From Mallotus nudiflorus (Eukaryota; Streptophyta; Magnoliopsida; Malpighiales; Euphorbiaceae), in assembly GCA_947683625.1 (NCBI GenBank), contig CANTUR010000659.1, positions 855,501-919,500 on the forward strand: a stretch of 64,000 nucleotides of DNA, read 5' to 3'. Positions within the stretch are counted from its first letter, which is position 1, and every line of letters starts with the position of its first letter. The position numbers and the translations under genes were made by a program. Of the stretch, positions 45,979-57,429 are shown piece after piece. The notes below the pieces were generated by a model. It was not told where the DNA came from. It ran no database searches and saw only the letters and a list, made by a program, of their open reading frames with translations.

Positions 45979-46095
45979 TCATTTAGCAGCTTCAATCTCA
46001 TCATCCACTGCCACTCCTTTTGGAGAAGCTTCCGATCGAAGCTGAGCAGAAACATCATCAATGGCAGAGTTCAGTTGTGATATCTTAGAAATCCA
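45979..46095 (-). pseudogene. terminal-exon-like fragment, unidentified protein C-terminus
   Basis: The minus-strand frame reads ISQLNSAIDDVSAQLRSEAS, then PKGVAVDDEIEAAK and a TGA stop at 45979-45981. An acceptor-like TTTCTAAG lies just before ISQLN. The acidic, helix-forming end is protein-like and its composition differs from the surrounding AT-rich DNA. I do not recognise the family. It is most simply a captured or relict gene end. Confidence 0.4.
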
Positions 46096-46443
46096 AGCAT
46101 TGTTTATCGTTAGAAACAGAGGTGTTGAGCATGTAACACTCGGCTGTAATCACAAGTGTTATCATGTGATGGAGGCCAGAAAAGTTAAATGCCGGCATTC
46201 AAAAAGAAGAAACACAGGCGACAATCAAGTGAGAAAAGAAAAGAAAACGTATGACAAAAAATAGCTTCATACTTTATACTCCCAGGTGTGATTTGATGGA
46301 TCCTGGCCTATATTACTGTGTGGACAAAGGCAAGTGATATAAAGAATATTTATAAAAATATCTGGTTTTTAAATATTGTCAATTAAAATGTTTCAAATTT
46401 TTATTTTTTATAAACTTACCCTATTGTAATTATAAGAATATTT

Positions 46444-46810
46444 TTGCATTTTCAAAAATGTATTCATATTTTTTTTTTAATTTCTCTATATTTTTCTTTT
46501 CTTTTCATTGATTTCTTAACTGTTTTGTTTTTATTTTTTTATTTTTCTCTTTTCTTACCTTTTCATAAATTTTTATTTTATCATTTTTTAATATATTTTT
46601 CTCCTTTCCTTTTTTTTCTTTTATATTTTCATTTTCACTTTCTTTTTCCTTTTTTTCTTTTTTTCTTTTTATAAATTTTTTATCTTTTTTTAATTTTTAA
46701 TCTTTGTACTTCCTTTCTTTTTTTCTTTTTATTGTCTATTTATTTATTTTTATTTCTCTTTTATTTCTTTTTTTTTTAAAATTATTTTCCTTAATTTTCC
46801 CTATTTTTTT
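46444..46810 (+). repeat. pyrimidine-rich low-complexity tract
   Basis: T/C-rich counterpart of the purine tract at 43380-43850, near the left end of the Mutator-like element. The open frame across it (Phe/Leu-rich) reflects composition, not a gene. Confidence 0.8.
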
Positions 46811-47233
46811 TGTTAGTGAAGCATTAGTCAATGTATTTTTTAAAAATTTATTTCATAAATTCCTCAAGTGAGTTATAAGAATACACAGAATGTGATGACC
46901 AAAATATAAGTAACTCACATACAATAAATTTTTAATTTTTTAATGTGTAAAAGATGTAACATTTAATTGAACCAATATGATTATTTCTAAACGGCAATAA
47001 TAGAACTTTGGGTAAGGAAACTAAAGTTATAATTTAAATTTCTAATTATTCTAAAATAGAATCAATTTTATCAATATATGTCAAGCACAAAAAATTAACT
47101 TTAACATTTTTAAAATTTCAAGTTGTCTAATGTGTTTATAAAATACAAAATAATATCTTATAACTTCCAATTGAATAACCAATACCCAAACATATCATAA
47201 CATAATTTAATAATGTGTTAGTAAATAAAAGAT

Positions 47234-47310
47234 GAAGATGGGTGCAGCTCAGATGGTAGAGCGCTTGCTTAGCATGCGGGACGTACAAGAATCGATACCC
47301 CATATCTCCA
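47234..47310 (+). pseudogene. tRNA-Ala (AGC) relic
   Basis: D arm GCTCAGATGGTAGAGC and anticodon arm CTTGCTTAGCATGCGGG (anticodon AGC) match plant tRNA-Ala. The T loop ATCGATA and the end ATCTCCA are kept. GAAGATG (47234-47240) can pair with TATCTCC except at one position, but six bases replace the usual two between the acceptor stem and D arm. The T stem is destroyed (CAAGA opposite CCCCA), mostly by G-to-A changes. It is therefore unlikely to work as a tRNA. Confidence 0.75.
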
Positions 47311-47384
47311 TTCTTTTATTAGGTAGTATGTATTTAATTTTTTTTTGTTTACTTTTAGTTTTTGATCTTGTTTTAAAAGTGCAG

Positions 47385-47717
47385 AAAAATATGGATGTGT
47401 TTTTTGTGCTTCTAATTTTGATTTAGGAGATGTTGCTAGTTGTGAAAAGGATGCTTATGATTCAAAGTTTGTTGATATTGTTATTGGTGGTGATGAGTTA
47501 AAGGATTTTTTTAATCAGGTAGCATGTATTTAATTTTGTTGCTTTTTAATTTACTTTTAGTTTCTAATCTTGTTTTAAAAGTGTAGAGAAATGTGGATGT
47601 ACTTTTGGTACTTCTAGCATTAATTTAGGAGATTTTGCTAGTTGTGAAAATGGTGCTTATGATTTAGAGTTTGTTGAAACTATTGGTGGTGGTGATGAGT
47701 TAAAGGATTTTGTTAGG
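47385..47717 (+). pseudogene. tandemly duplicated exon-like unit, unidentified
   Basis: Two exon-like units, 47385-47518 and 47587-47717, each follow an AG and end at a GT. They read GCVFCASNFDLGDVASCEKD...GGDELKDFFNQ and GCTFGTSSINLGDFASCENG...GGDELKDFV. The T-rich spacers between them are also alike. A third possible exon (about 47794-47900) has GDKKLSEDVGFN and DGDEVLKDS. Phases do not join into one frame with these sites, so it is likely decayed. The family is unknown. Confidence 0.45.
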
Positions 47718-48047
47718 GTATGTTTTTTTTATTTTTGTATCGTTTTGGTTTCTAGTTGGTTTTTGATACTTTGTTTTGTGTTTTTGTTTTAAAGGTGATA
47801 AGAAATTATCTGAGGATGTTGGTTTTAATTCCAATATTAAATATAGTTATGTTAAAGATGATATTGATGGTGATGAAGTGTTGAAAGATTCTAATTTGGC
47901 TTTTTTTATTATATTAATTTATGTTGGTTTTATTTTTTATTTTTGGCTTCCAATTCATTTTGTGTATCCTTTTGGTTTCTGGTTCTTTTTTTTTGGTATC
48001 ATTTTGGTTAATTTTTGGTTTCCGATTCATTTTTTCTATTTTTTTTT

Positions 48048-48655
48048 AAAGAATGTATATGAGATTTTTAGTTATGTCCTGCAATATTATGTATTCAGTA
48101 CATAACATACAAGAGATGATTTGGTCAAATCCACACATGAATTGATAAAGTTAAATTAAATAGATAACAATCACAAATTTTTTTTTTGGTATACTTTTGG
48201 TTTCATATTTATTTTTTGTATTCTTTTGGTTAATTTTTAGTTTCTGATTCATTTTTTTATTTTATTTTTTTTTATTTTGAGAAATGTATACGAGATTTTT
48301 GGTTCTATCCTGCAATATTATTTATTCAGTACATAATATATAAGAGATGATTTGGTCAAATCCACACATGAATTGATCAAGTTAAATTATATAGATAACA
48401 ATCATAAAGACTCATTTTTTTGTATACTTTTGGTTTCTGATTCATTTTTTTGTATCCTTTTAGTTAATTTTTTTATTTTTGATTCATTTTTTCTGATTTT
48501 TGTTTTTTTTTTAATTTTGAAAAATATATATGAGATTTTTTTTGTCCTACAATATTATGTATTCAGTACGTAATATATAAAAGATGATTTGGTCAAATCT
48601 ACACATGAATTAATCAAGTTAAATTAAGTAGATAACAATCATAAATTAGTTACGG
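48048..48655 (+). repeat. three diverged tandem copies, about 235-bp period
   Basis: Copies share GAGATTTTT (48061, 48292, 48532), then CCTGCAATATTATGTATTCA and GATGATTTGGTCAAATCCAC. An inverted relative occurs at about 42230-42370 in insertion X, linking the two insertions to one family. Confidence 0.85.
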
Positions 48656-50845
48656 AAGGAAGTTTAACCCAATAAATTAATCAATTACAATCATAAGAAG
48701 AAACCTCTTCTCGATGTGAGTAATTGAAAATGCAAGCCTTAATGAATCAATCAATTATAATCATAGAGGTAGACAAATTCAAAGCAAAACAACCAAAGAA
48801 TTATATTTTATGAGATAAAAGCAAAAGAAAAAATCAACAAAATCACTCTTTACTCGCTCATTAAGTGATAAGAATAAATGACTACGGTAAAAATAATAAC
48901 AAAATAACCAAATACAGAGAGTTAAACATGCTGATGTGATATTTTTCATTTTCTATTACTTTTTGGTTTATGTTGAGTTTTCGATCCTATTATATATATA
49001 TAGAAAATAATACTCAAAAAGATTACTACCTTCATTTAAAATGAAAATAGTTTTCAAATGATGATAAAACAACTCCAAAGAACAAAACATTGTAAAAAAA
49101 ATGAATGAACCTAATATGTTTCAAGGAATTCAAAAATATTAACATTTCCCACATACATGAATTTACAAACAAATTTTTAATAAAGCATGCAAACTAAATT
49201 GGGAAAAAAAAAATCTTTTTGATATAGATAAGTAAGTATCAAGCCAACATTAATGAAAAAAATATTAGTAACCATCAACCATCATCCATCAAATAAGTGA
49301 TTAGCATTCAAATCTCACTGGAATACAGTAATTTTTTTTAAATTTTTTTACACTTTCTCGAATGAAACACTTGGGCCATAAATACTAGAGACAAGCCATA
49401 TATTCACCTAAATCAAAACAAAATAAAGATTCTTTACTTTCAATGCGATTAACCCATCAAAGAAAAAATCACATAGATAAATAATTGAGTTATAATCAAA
49501 CTCCATTCCTAAAATAGTATAAGAATAAAAAGCTTATCACTTACTGCTTCCAAAACTAAATGCTGATCAAGAAATGTTGATCAATAATTCAAGCTTATCA
49601 TATAATACTTTTTTTTTCATAAATTGATAAATAATGCCATTGACATAAACAATGTCATTATCTTCAATTATCAATCTATCTCTACTTATCTACAAGCAAA
49701 GTTACTGGTACAATATTTCATAGTAAAAGATTACTTCTTCACTTTGAGTTTAGATTGTGAATCCTTGGCCTTTCCCTTTTTAAGCTTCTCTAATCTTTTT
49801 TCAATATGAATTTCTTGTAAATAGTATAATTCAATTCTATTAGCTTATCTTACAAATATGAAACCTTTAAGGCTTTTAACAAGTAAGCAAGAACATGCTC
49901 TATTAAGCATACCTGGTCTAAAAATGAGAAAACAAACTCTAAATTGATTACATAAATATCAGACTTAGGATCAACCTTACTACTGGCATGAACAATGTCA
50001 TTATCTTTAAAACACCATAAAACCTAAAACAACAAGCCTTTATATTACACAATATAAATAATTAACTAACAACATCACCAACAATTGCAAAGATTTTTTA
50101 TAAAAACCTGAAGAATGGAGTCGACCGCGCAAATATGAGATAAAAATTTATTGCCTAACCCCTACCCTATAAAAAAAACCTAGATTATATATAAATTGCA
50201 TTAATCAAATACTAACAAAAAATAAATGGATAAAATTTGAAGTAACCTCTCCCTGACTAGTGCCTTTCACGAGTCTAGCAATATCAACAAATTCAATAGA
50301 AGCAAGAATTGCACGTTAAGATTTGCTAAGATAAAAAAGCACATTTAATCAAAGATCTGGAATAGCTACAATTCCTACATTTGGTTCTATAGTACAAAAA
50401 TGGAAATTTGTTGCTTGAGCTTTACCATTCTCCACCTGCACAAACATAATGAATCAATTCCATAATAATTATAAAAAAAATTAAAAGAATTGAATTGAAT
50501 CATAATTCAATCAATACAATTGCTTACAACAATGTTATACATAATGGATTTTCTAACGTTAAAAAGTCCAACGATTTCGGCCTTCAAGCTTATGCTTATC
50601 TTCATAGAAGATGAAAACAACTTGTTTTTGGTACCTAAAATGCCCATAAACAAAATGCTGAATTGTTATGGGTATTTATTTTTTGATTAAAAAAAGGGTA
50701 GGATTGAATTATTGTTATTATATGGTGGATTTCTGAGATTATAGGAGAGAGATGGGTGTTTCTAGAGAAAAATAATAACCCAACTCTGAGATGTGACAAA
50801 GTCAAATGAAAGGACGAGACATAAAGGGAAGGAGATTGAGATTTG

Positions 50846-50933
50846 AGAAGAAGAACAAGAAGAAGAAGAAGAAGAAGAAGAAAAAGAAGAAGAAGAAGAA
50901 GAAGAAGAAGAAGAAGAAGAAGAAGAAGAAGAG
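50846..50933 (+). repeat. (GAA)n microsatellite
   Basis: Long AAG/GAA array with few interruptions. The Lys-rich frame over it and the Leu-rich frame opposite are composition artefacts. Confidence 0.95.
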
Positions 50934-51127
50934 GAATAAGGAGAAGAAAAATAGAGGAAAAGACGTGATTAAAGAAGAAAGACAAAGGTGGTTTTAGTCG
51001 TGGATGAAGAAGGTGTGCAGTTGCGTAAATATTTTCACATGTATAATTTTAAAAAACTTAGAGTATTTTTGTTGTTTTGCCTCTATTTTAGGATATTTAT
51101 GAAAAAACCCCATGATATAATTTTCCT

Positions 51128-52230
51128 ATTCCAAAGGTTTTGTTGACCAAATGTGAAATGGATTGGATAACTAAAGCAAGTGCAATTGATGGAGTTTAGA
51201 TTAGGCTTAGGAACATAAAAGAGTACTTTCAAAATAGGACATTACTTGCAGTTGGCCTTGGGCATTATCAGCTTTAACTAGATAATGATGGGGCTTTTTT
51301 TTAGGGGAAACAATGGGCCTTTAATTCTTAATCCATTTTTGTTTTGGTTGTGCTAAAAAAAAAAAATTCTATCAAAAATGACAATTCATTTTCGAAAGGC
51401 ATTTGAAGAATGTATAACTTGTGTAACTTGAATTTCAATGCCGACCACTCTTAATTTAAGTAGAAAAAACACGAAGTACAAAAATAGGAAATTATAAGAG
51501 TTTGAGAATTCTTTATAAATTCTTAAAATAAATGTTTAATAATTAAAATCACTATTTCAAAAAGAAAATAAGAGTTTTTGAACATGATTTGTAATTTTAG
51601 CTATTTTTTAAATTTTTTACTCTTTTATTAACTCAAAATTTCTTTATGAATAAATGTGATTATTAATAGTTGAAGTATATTGAGAGGATGATGAATGGGT
51701 TTTGGTATAGAGGTTCTTGTGATCATGGTAAAGGCATTCGTTGGTTGAATTGGGACAAAGTCTATGCTTTTAAGACTTCCAGTAGTTTGGGATTCAAAAG
51801 GTTGCATGATTTTAATCTCACTATGTTATACAAGCTAGCTTGGCATTTTATTATATTTCCTTATCTGCTGGTGTCTCGATTCTTTAAATCAAAGTAATTT
51901 CCTCATTTTGATTTCATTTATTCTTCTGTTGGTGGTTCTCCTAGTTATGTCTGGCATAATATTTAGTCTATTAGGAATTTAATTTCTTGTTGAAGGTTAT
52001 TGCTTTCGGGTTAGTGATGGGTTAAATATCTCTGGTTGGAATGATGCGTGGATTCCAAATGACTTAAATCCCTAAACAACTTCAGATGTTCCTACGGGTT
52101 TAAAGAATATTAAAGTTTTAGCTTTAATGAAAGTTGGTGTAAGGGAGTAAGATGAGGATGTTCTTCTAGATATTTTTAATGAGAGGGATTGTAATCTTAT
52201 TTTGCAAATTCTTATTAATCGTAAGGAAGA
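51128..52230 (+). repeat. right part of the expanded block copy
   Basis: Collinear with 36556-37762 at clearly high similarity: TTCCAAAGGTTTTGTTGACC, AATGGATTGGATAACTAAAG, TTCAATGCCGACCACTCTTA, then the LINE fragment. This copy continues into LINE sequence that the compact copy lacks. Confidence 0.88.
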
Positions 52231-53090
52231 ACAAGATGAGATTATTTAGGTAAGAGATCATTATGGTGCTTTTTCTGTCAAAAAGTGCTATCACTTTATT
52301 CATGGTGAATTCCAGAAAGTTCTCCCATTTAGTTGGAGAAAAATCTTATTTTTTAAGGTTCCAAGTAAGGTTTGAAACTTCTTATGGGATGCTTGTTATG
52401 ATTGCTTACCGATTAGTTGTCTTTTACAATCTCACAGAGTGCCTGTTAGTGAAGAGTGTCCTATTTGCCTTAATTCTAATAAGTTTATAATCCATTGTCT
52501 TATTGATTGCCTAGTAGCTCATTAATATTGGCAACAAGTAGCAATACTATTTACCCTTTGGTTTGGGTTTAATAATTTCAAGCATTGGCTTTTATATGTG
52601 TTCAATCTTATATCTGTTGATGACTAAAATTTATAGGTATGATTCCTTAGCAGCTTTAGTAGAACCATAATAGTGTTGTATGGAACCATAAAGCTCAGTC
52701 AGTGTGAGCTATTTTAAACTTTGTTGGTAGCTTCATGTTACAATGGCGACATGCTCAAATGGGTAAAAATGATCCCGGTGACAATATTTTGTTGATGCTT
52801 GAAGGTGATTTGTAGTGGACCAAACCTTATTTTGGATGGAAGAAGTTGAATGTTGATGCAGCTACATTTTATTCTTATGGTATAATGGGTATAGGCAACA
52901 TTCTTAGAGATTATGAAGATGTTTTTCTAGGAGATTTTTAATGCATCTTAGTAGGTGTGTTCACTCCTAGAGAGGCTGAGGCTATTGTGATTCGAGAAGC
53001 TTTGAGTTGGTTAAAGTCCAGAGATTTAGATAATGCAATTATCAAAATGGATGCTGATAACATGTTTTTGGAACTCCTAAGCTGGAATCC
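51670..53090 (+). pseudogene. LINE ORF2 3' part (RT C-terminus, zf-RVT, RNase H), second copy
   Basis: RT C-terminal region: GKGIRWLNWDKVY, SSLGFKRLHDFNLTMLY, then AWNDAW-type sequence. zf-RVT region near 52240-52520: SVKKCYHFIHGEFQKVLPF, DCLPISCLL, EECPICLN. RNase H near 52830-53085: KKLNVDAATFYSYG, REAEAIVIREALSWLKS, IIKMDADNMFLELL. Several stops interrupt it. At 53091 it is cut by the LTR of the minus-strand gypsy element. It is longer than the copy at 37224-37762, so the duplication preceded truncation of that copy. Confidence 0.85.
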
Positions 53091-54993
53091 TGTAAGGGAT
53101 TAAAGAAGGGCAAGGTAAAAGGTAGGGGGGATCCCCACAAACCCTTTGATGTGTAAGTCAAAGAATATAGAGAGATATTTTTAGAGAGATAAAGAGAGCA
53201 AAGAGTATGAGAGAATAGAATGAATGAGAATAAGGGACATAAGACCTATTTAAAGGGATAATAATGCCCAAACCTAAGAAGAATAGGATTCTTCTTTGAT
53301 GAAAGTCCTATGTGTTAGGGATATACACTAGGTCAATCATTTATGATTATGTATTGACTTTCTTATTTTATTAATAAAGAGGTATTTAATTATCATTTGA
53401 TTTTATGATAATTATATAAATGGTTAATTCTTACTAAGGCCATCAAGTATGTGACTTGATAGTAAAACCCTTAGATTAAAATAAGAGTTCTATTCTAATT
53501 ATCCTTAGCCATTTATTCATTATATAAATATTATAGTATTAAGGCTAGTATGATGTTGACTGATGGTTATGTTTTACTAATCATGAATATGAGATATTAA
53601 GTCAACTCATAGGTACATGATAAGAGATCATGTATTGGATTGACCCACTATGAGAATACTTCATAGATTATTGTCATAAGTATTTCTCATCACAGTAATT
53701 TTATTTCGGTCCTTTGACCTTGAAATCATCATGGATTTCTACATAGCTATTTTATATTTTGACACATTCTAACATTGTCTTTAACCGGACGATTAAATAG
53801 GATGTTGTTAGATATGAAATTAGTTATGTGAGAAATATGAGTGATTCAGAAGGAATTTATCCTTCATTAATATGAGAAAGATATCTATGGGCCCCTTGAT
53901 GAGATAAACTGAAGGAAAATGCATGGCCATGTTGAAATGAATTGATAAAGAGTTATCATTTTCAGTATACTTGGAATCAAGTCATAATATTAAACTATAT
54001 AAGGATGACATTCTATGCCTTATGTTCAATTAAGATATCATGTGATAAAGGGACGATAAAATTCACTATAATTAGGTTATGTCAGATTATTGACTTTACA
54101 TGACTTGGGTGGTTATAATGTCTTACTAGAGGCCACTTATGACTTGTAGGCCTAAATAGAGATTTAGGTCCATTGCTAATGTTATGTGAACCTATAGGGT
54201 CACACAATTAGAATAAGCCCAAAACGAAAATGGGTTTAATAAGCCCGAAATAAACTCTGTTGAAATAAATAAGTAAAGTGTTTTATTTATTTATTTGTTT
54301 ATTTATTTAAGATAAATGTTATTTTAAATAAATAAATAAGATATTGTTTTTGATTTGTTTTTAAAATAAAATCAGAATATAATAAATGGGAAATTACCAA
54401 AAGGTCATTGGTAGGTGAAACCCTAATTTGGAGTCTATAAATATGTTATATTCTCTAGGGTTTAACTCACTTGTTTTTCCTGCCTCCAAATTCATTTTCT
54501 CTGTTCTTAGAAAACAAACATAAAGTTTTTCTTTTGTTTTTGATTTGTGAGACAATCAAGAAAGTTGCTAGCACACACTTTAATTCATTTTTGTGAAGGG
54601 TTGTTCATGTGGATACTTATAGAGGATGCATCCTTTTGGAGACATCTAGATCCGAACAACCAAAGCAAAAAGCTCAAGGTATGGTGTCACCGGTGTGAAC
54701 CTCCTCTCATCCTTCTAGAAAATCTTGCCTCTTCTGCGTTTTAATGAGATTCTTGAAACCCTAGATTTAATCAAGTAGTCAAATTACATGGATCTAGGTT
54801 TGGGAACGTGATAAATTTTTAATTTTTTGCGTTTGTATCATGAAACCCAATACTATGCCTATTAGTAGAGTGTTTCTTCTTATCCAGGAGTTTCCTTAAT
54901 TAGGAATGTTTTGGGTGTCCCTTCTTCTACAAGTAACCCTTATATAGGAAAATAAAGACCTTAGTTAAATAGGAAAATGTATATGGGGTATCA
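53091..54993 (-). repeat. 3' LTR of the minus-strand gypsy element, split by an insertion
   Basis: Starts on the minus strand with TGATACCCC (54993 downward) right after a purine tract (AAGGGGACTCT) and ends CCCTTACA at 53091. The LTR proper is 53091-53312 plus 54841-54993; the middle is the insertion listed separately. Confidence 0.82.
53313..54840. mobile_element. 1.5-kb solo-LTR-like insertion in the gypsy LTR
   Basis: Begins TGTTAGGGATATACACTAGG and ends GCGTTTGTATCA (TG...CA), with no coding domain, a TCTATAAATATG box near 54435 and a pyrimidine-rich downstream part. This is typical LTR composition. No matching TSD is seen (CTATG on the left, TGAAA on the right), so the ends or the class may be wrong. 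Confidence 0.55.
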
Positions 54994-55319
54994 AGAGTCC
55001 CCTTAAAAGTATGTTTAGATATTTATGTCTGATGTATCCAGGTTTGTAAGGTGATGGAAACTTTATTCTTTTGCCTGGAGAGAGAGATTGCTTGACTAAT
55101 TACATTTGATATGGAAGGGTGAGTTGAGGTGGCTAGCCTCAATCACAAAGAAACAGATGAAGCTCGGTATTGAGTTTTGTAACCAGTATAGTAGAACATT
55201 GTTGAAGTGCTAGCTGGACTTATATGCTAAAACCTATAATAAAAATTCTTGGTATAAGGGATTAACCCACCAGTATGGAGACAACATGGTGGAACCAGCC
55301 GTTACTGGAGTTTTGATGC

Positions 55320-55410
55320 TCGGTGCATTAAAAGCATAACCTAAGTGTCATATAATCTCAGTGCATTAAAAGCATGGCCCGAGTGCCATATAATCTTAGT
55401 GCATTATGAG
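55320..55410 (-). repeat. 38-bp repeats, about 2.3 copies
   Basis: Units at 55320-55357 and 55358-55395 plus a partial copy. The reverse complement contains GGCACTCGGGCCATGC and matches the 38-bp array at 31013-31164. Confidence 0.88.
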
Positions 55411-55429
55411 TTTTCACTTCTAGGGATTT

Positions 55430-57110
55430 GGATAATTTCCCGTTGTCCCCTATCTTGCTTGAGCTTCTTTAGGAGCTGTTTGACTTTTTTGACATACTTG
55501 GTGATGCTTAGGTCTTTGATTTGGAATGTTCCTTTGACTTAGTTTACCACTAGTTATGAGTCAGAGTATATTTTGAGATGCTTGGCTTTAACCTTAATGG
55601 CTAACTTCAATCCCGTGATGAGTGCTTCATACTCAACTGCATTATTAGTGGCGTTGTACTTTATCTGAAATGCATATTTGATAGTGACTTTATGTGGCCA
55701 TTTGAGAATGATTCTTGCACCGGATCCTTGGATGGATAAGGCTCAATCAACATATAACTTCCATTCTAGACACTCCAAAGGAGCAAAATCTTCTGTTGTC
55801 ATCTCTTGTACAAAGTTTGCTAGGGTCTGAGCTTTTATCTGCTGTTAAGATTCATAACTGATGTTGAATTCTCTGAGTAATATTGACCATTCAATTACTC
55901 TACCAGATGTTTGAGGTCTTTATAAGATTTCCATTAGAGGGAAACTGAATCTTACAATGATTGAATGGGCCTAAAAATAGTGCCAGAGTTTTCGTGACGT
56001 GTGGATGACAACCATAACTAACTTATCCAATTTGAGATACTGGATTTTTGAGCCTCTAAGTATCTTGCTGATGTAGTATACTGGAATTTATTGACTTCCT
56101 TCTTTCTTCACCAGTACTGATGTAATTGACTCCTGACCAATAGAGAAGTATAAGTACAGTGTTTCTCTGAGGATTGGCCTGCTGAGTTAGGGTGGCAAGG
56201 ATAAAAACCTTTTGATGTCTTCAAAAGTTTTCTGGCATTCTTCACTCCATACAAACTTCTTGGAATTTTTCAAGGCTTGGAATAGTGGTAGACACTGCCT
56301 GGCTGAACAGGAGATAAAATGCCTTAAGACTGCTATTCTGCCATTTAACTTTTGCAGCTCGTTGATTGATGCCGAAGCTTTTTTCTAAAGAATGGCCTCT
56401 ATCTTCTCTAGATTAGCTTCAATTCCTCAATGGGATATCATAAATCCTAAGAATTTGACTGCCTTTACTCTAAAAACACACTTATCTGGATTTAGGTTAA
56501 TATGGTAACGGTTCAGTATTCAAAGGATTTAGTCAAGGTAATCAGAATGTTATTTTGGATGTTCGCTCTTGATGATGATGTCATCTACATACACCTTAAT
56601 GTTCTTTCCAATTTGATCTTTGAACACGTGATTCATCAGCCTTTGATATGTTACACTGGCATTCTTCAGCCTAAAAGGCATAGCCTTGTAGCAGTAAAGA
56701 CCTTTATAGGTAATAAATGATGTCTTTTACTAATCTTCTTTCTTCATTGGTATTTGATGGTACCCTTGCGCAACATCCATAAAGCTATATAAACAATGAT
56801 TGGTAGTGGAGTCTACCAGTTGATATATCATTGGCAACATAAAACTATCTTTGGGGCATGCTCTGTTGAGATCAGTATAGTCCATACACATCTTGTATTT
56901 CCCATTGGAATTTATTACCAGCACCACATTGGCTACCCAGTCTGGGTATGTTACCTCTTTGCTGAATCTGGCTTCCAGTAGTTTCTTTATTTCTTTAACG
57001 ATTACCTTTTATCTTTCATACGTGAGGGTCCTTTTTTTCTGAACAACTAGCTTGCTCCTGGCTTGATGTTCAAACTGTGTGAGGCAATTCAAGGGTTTAC
57101 TCTAGTGATC
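55430..57110 (-). pseudogene. gypsy RT and double RNase H, minus strand
   Basis: RT: VINSNGKYKMCMDYTDLNRA and YSFMDVAQGYHQIPMKKED in the open stretch 56730-56927, and the catalytic YVDD at 56580-56591. The first RNase H lies at about 55900-56300. The second, archaeal-like RNase H is at about 55430-55800 (YEALITGLKLAIK, IYSDS). Stops are frequent. Integrase, which should follow on the minus strand, is absent. Confidence 0.85.
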
Positions 57111-57429
57111 TCAGATGCTTGAGAAGTAAAGCTGCCTGAGTGTTTAATAAGGACCTTGCTTATTCCATGCTTAACTTCACCATCGCTCATTGTCAATCCT
57201 TACTATCTTTCCTTCAGCAATCTATAAGGTTTGAACTTGGTCAACTGGCTCAGGGTTGGCTCCTTGTTTCTCCATTTCCCAAGAATCCAGAGGGAATGCC
57301 TCCATCTGAGGTTTGACTGCCATTTGGTAGCATTGTATGGCCATATGTTGATCTCCATGAATTGTTAAAACCCACCTTTAATAGGAATCTTCATGGTCAG
57401 ACACTGGATACTCGTGACTGCATTGATAT

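Larger units (their letters stand above)
44003..46332. other. gene-like, less AT-rich segment inside insertion Z
   Basis: It contains at least one convincing minus-strand terminal-exon-like piece (45979-46095) and another possible exon (about 45110-45310, minus), separated by AT-rich intron-like DNA. It has no TE coding domain. It may be a host gene fragment carried by a transposon; the gene is not identified. Confidence 0.35.
44003..51127. mobile_element. composite insertion Z (about 7.1 kb) with Mutator-like part
   Basis: The duplicated block is collinear with the compact copy up to about 44002 (TATTGTTTCAAA) and resumes at about 51128 (TATTCCAAAGG), so the DNA between is inserted. Outer ends are possibly inverted: left TTATATCGTGGATCTTTG, right complement TTATATCATGGGGTTTTT. 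A second end-like sequence at 46333-46350 (ATTTATAAAAATATCTGG) suggests that 46333-51119 is a Mutator-like element of the same family as X, and that 44003-46332 is separate or captured DNA. No transposase is recognised. Confidence 0.55.

Noticed and set aside
46444..46674. Phe/Leu-rich open frame
   Set aside because: Low-complexity pyrimidine tract.
50635..50997. Lys-rich and Leu-rich open frames on opposite strands
   Set aside because: Products of the GAA microsatellite.
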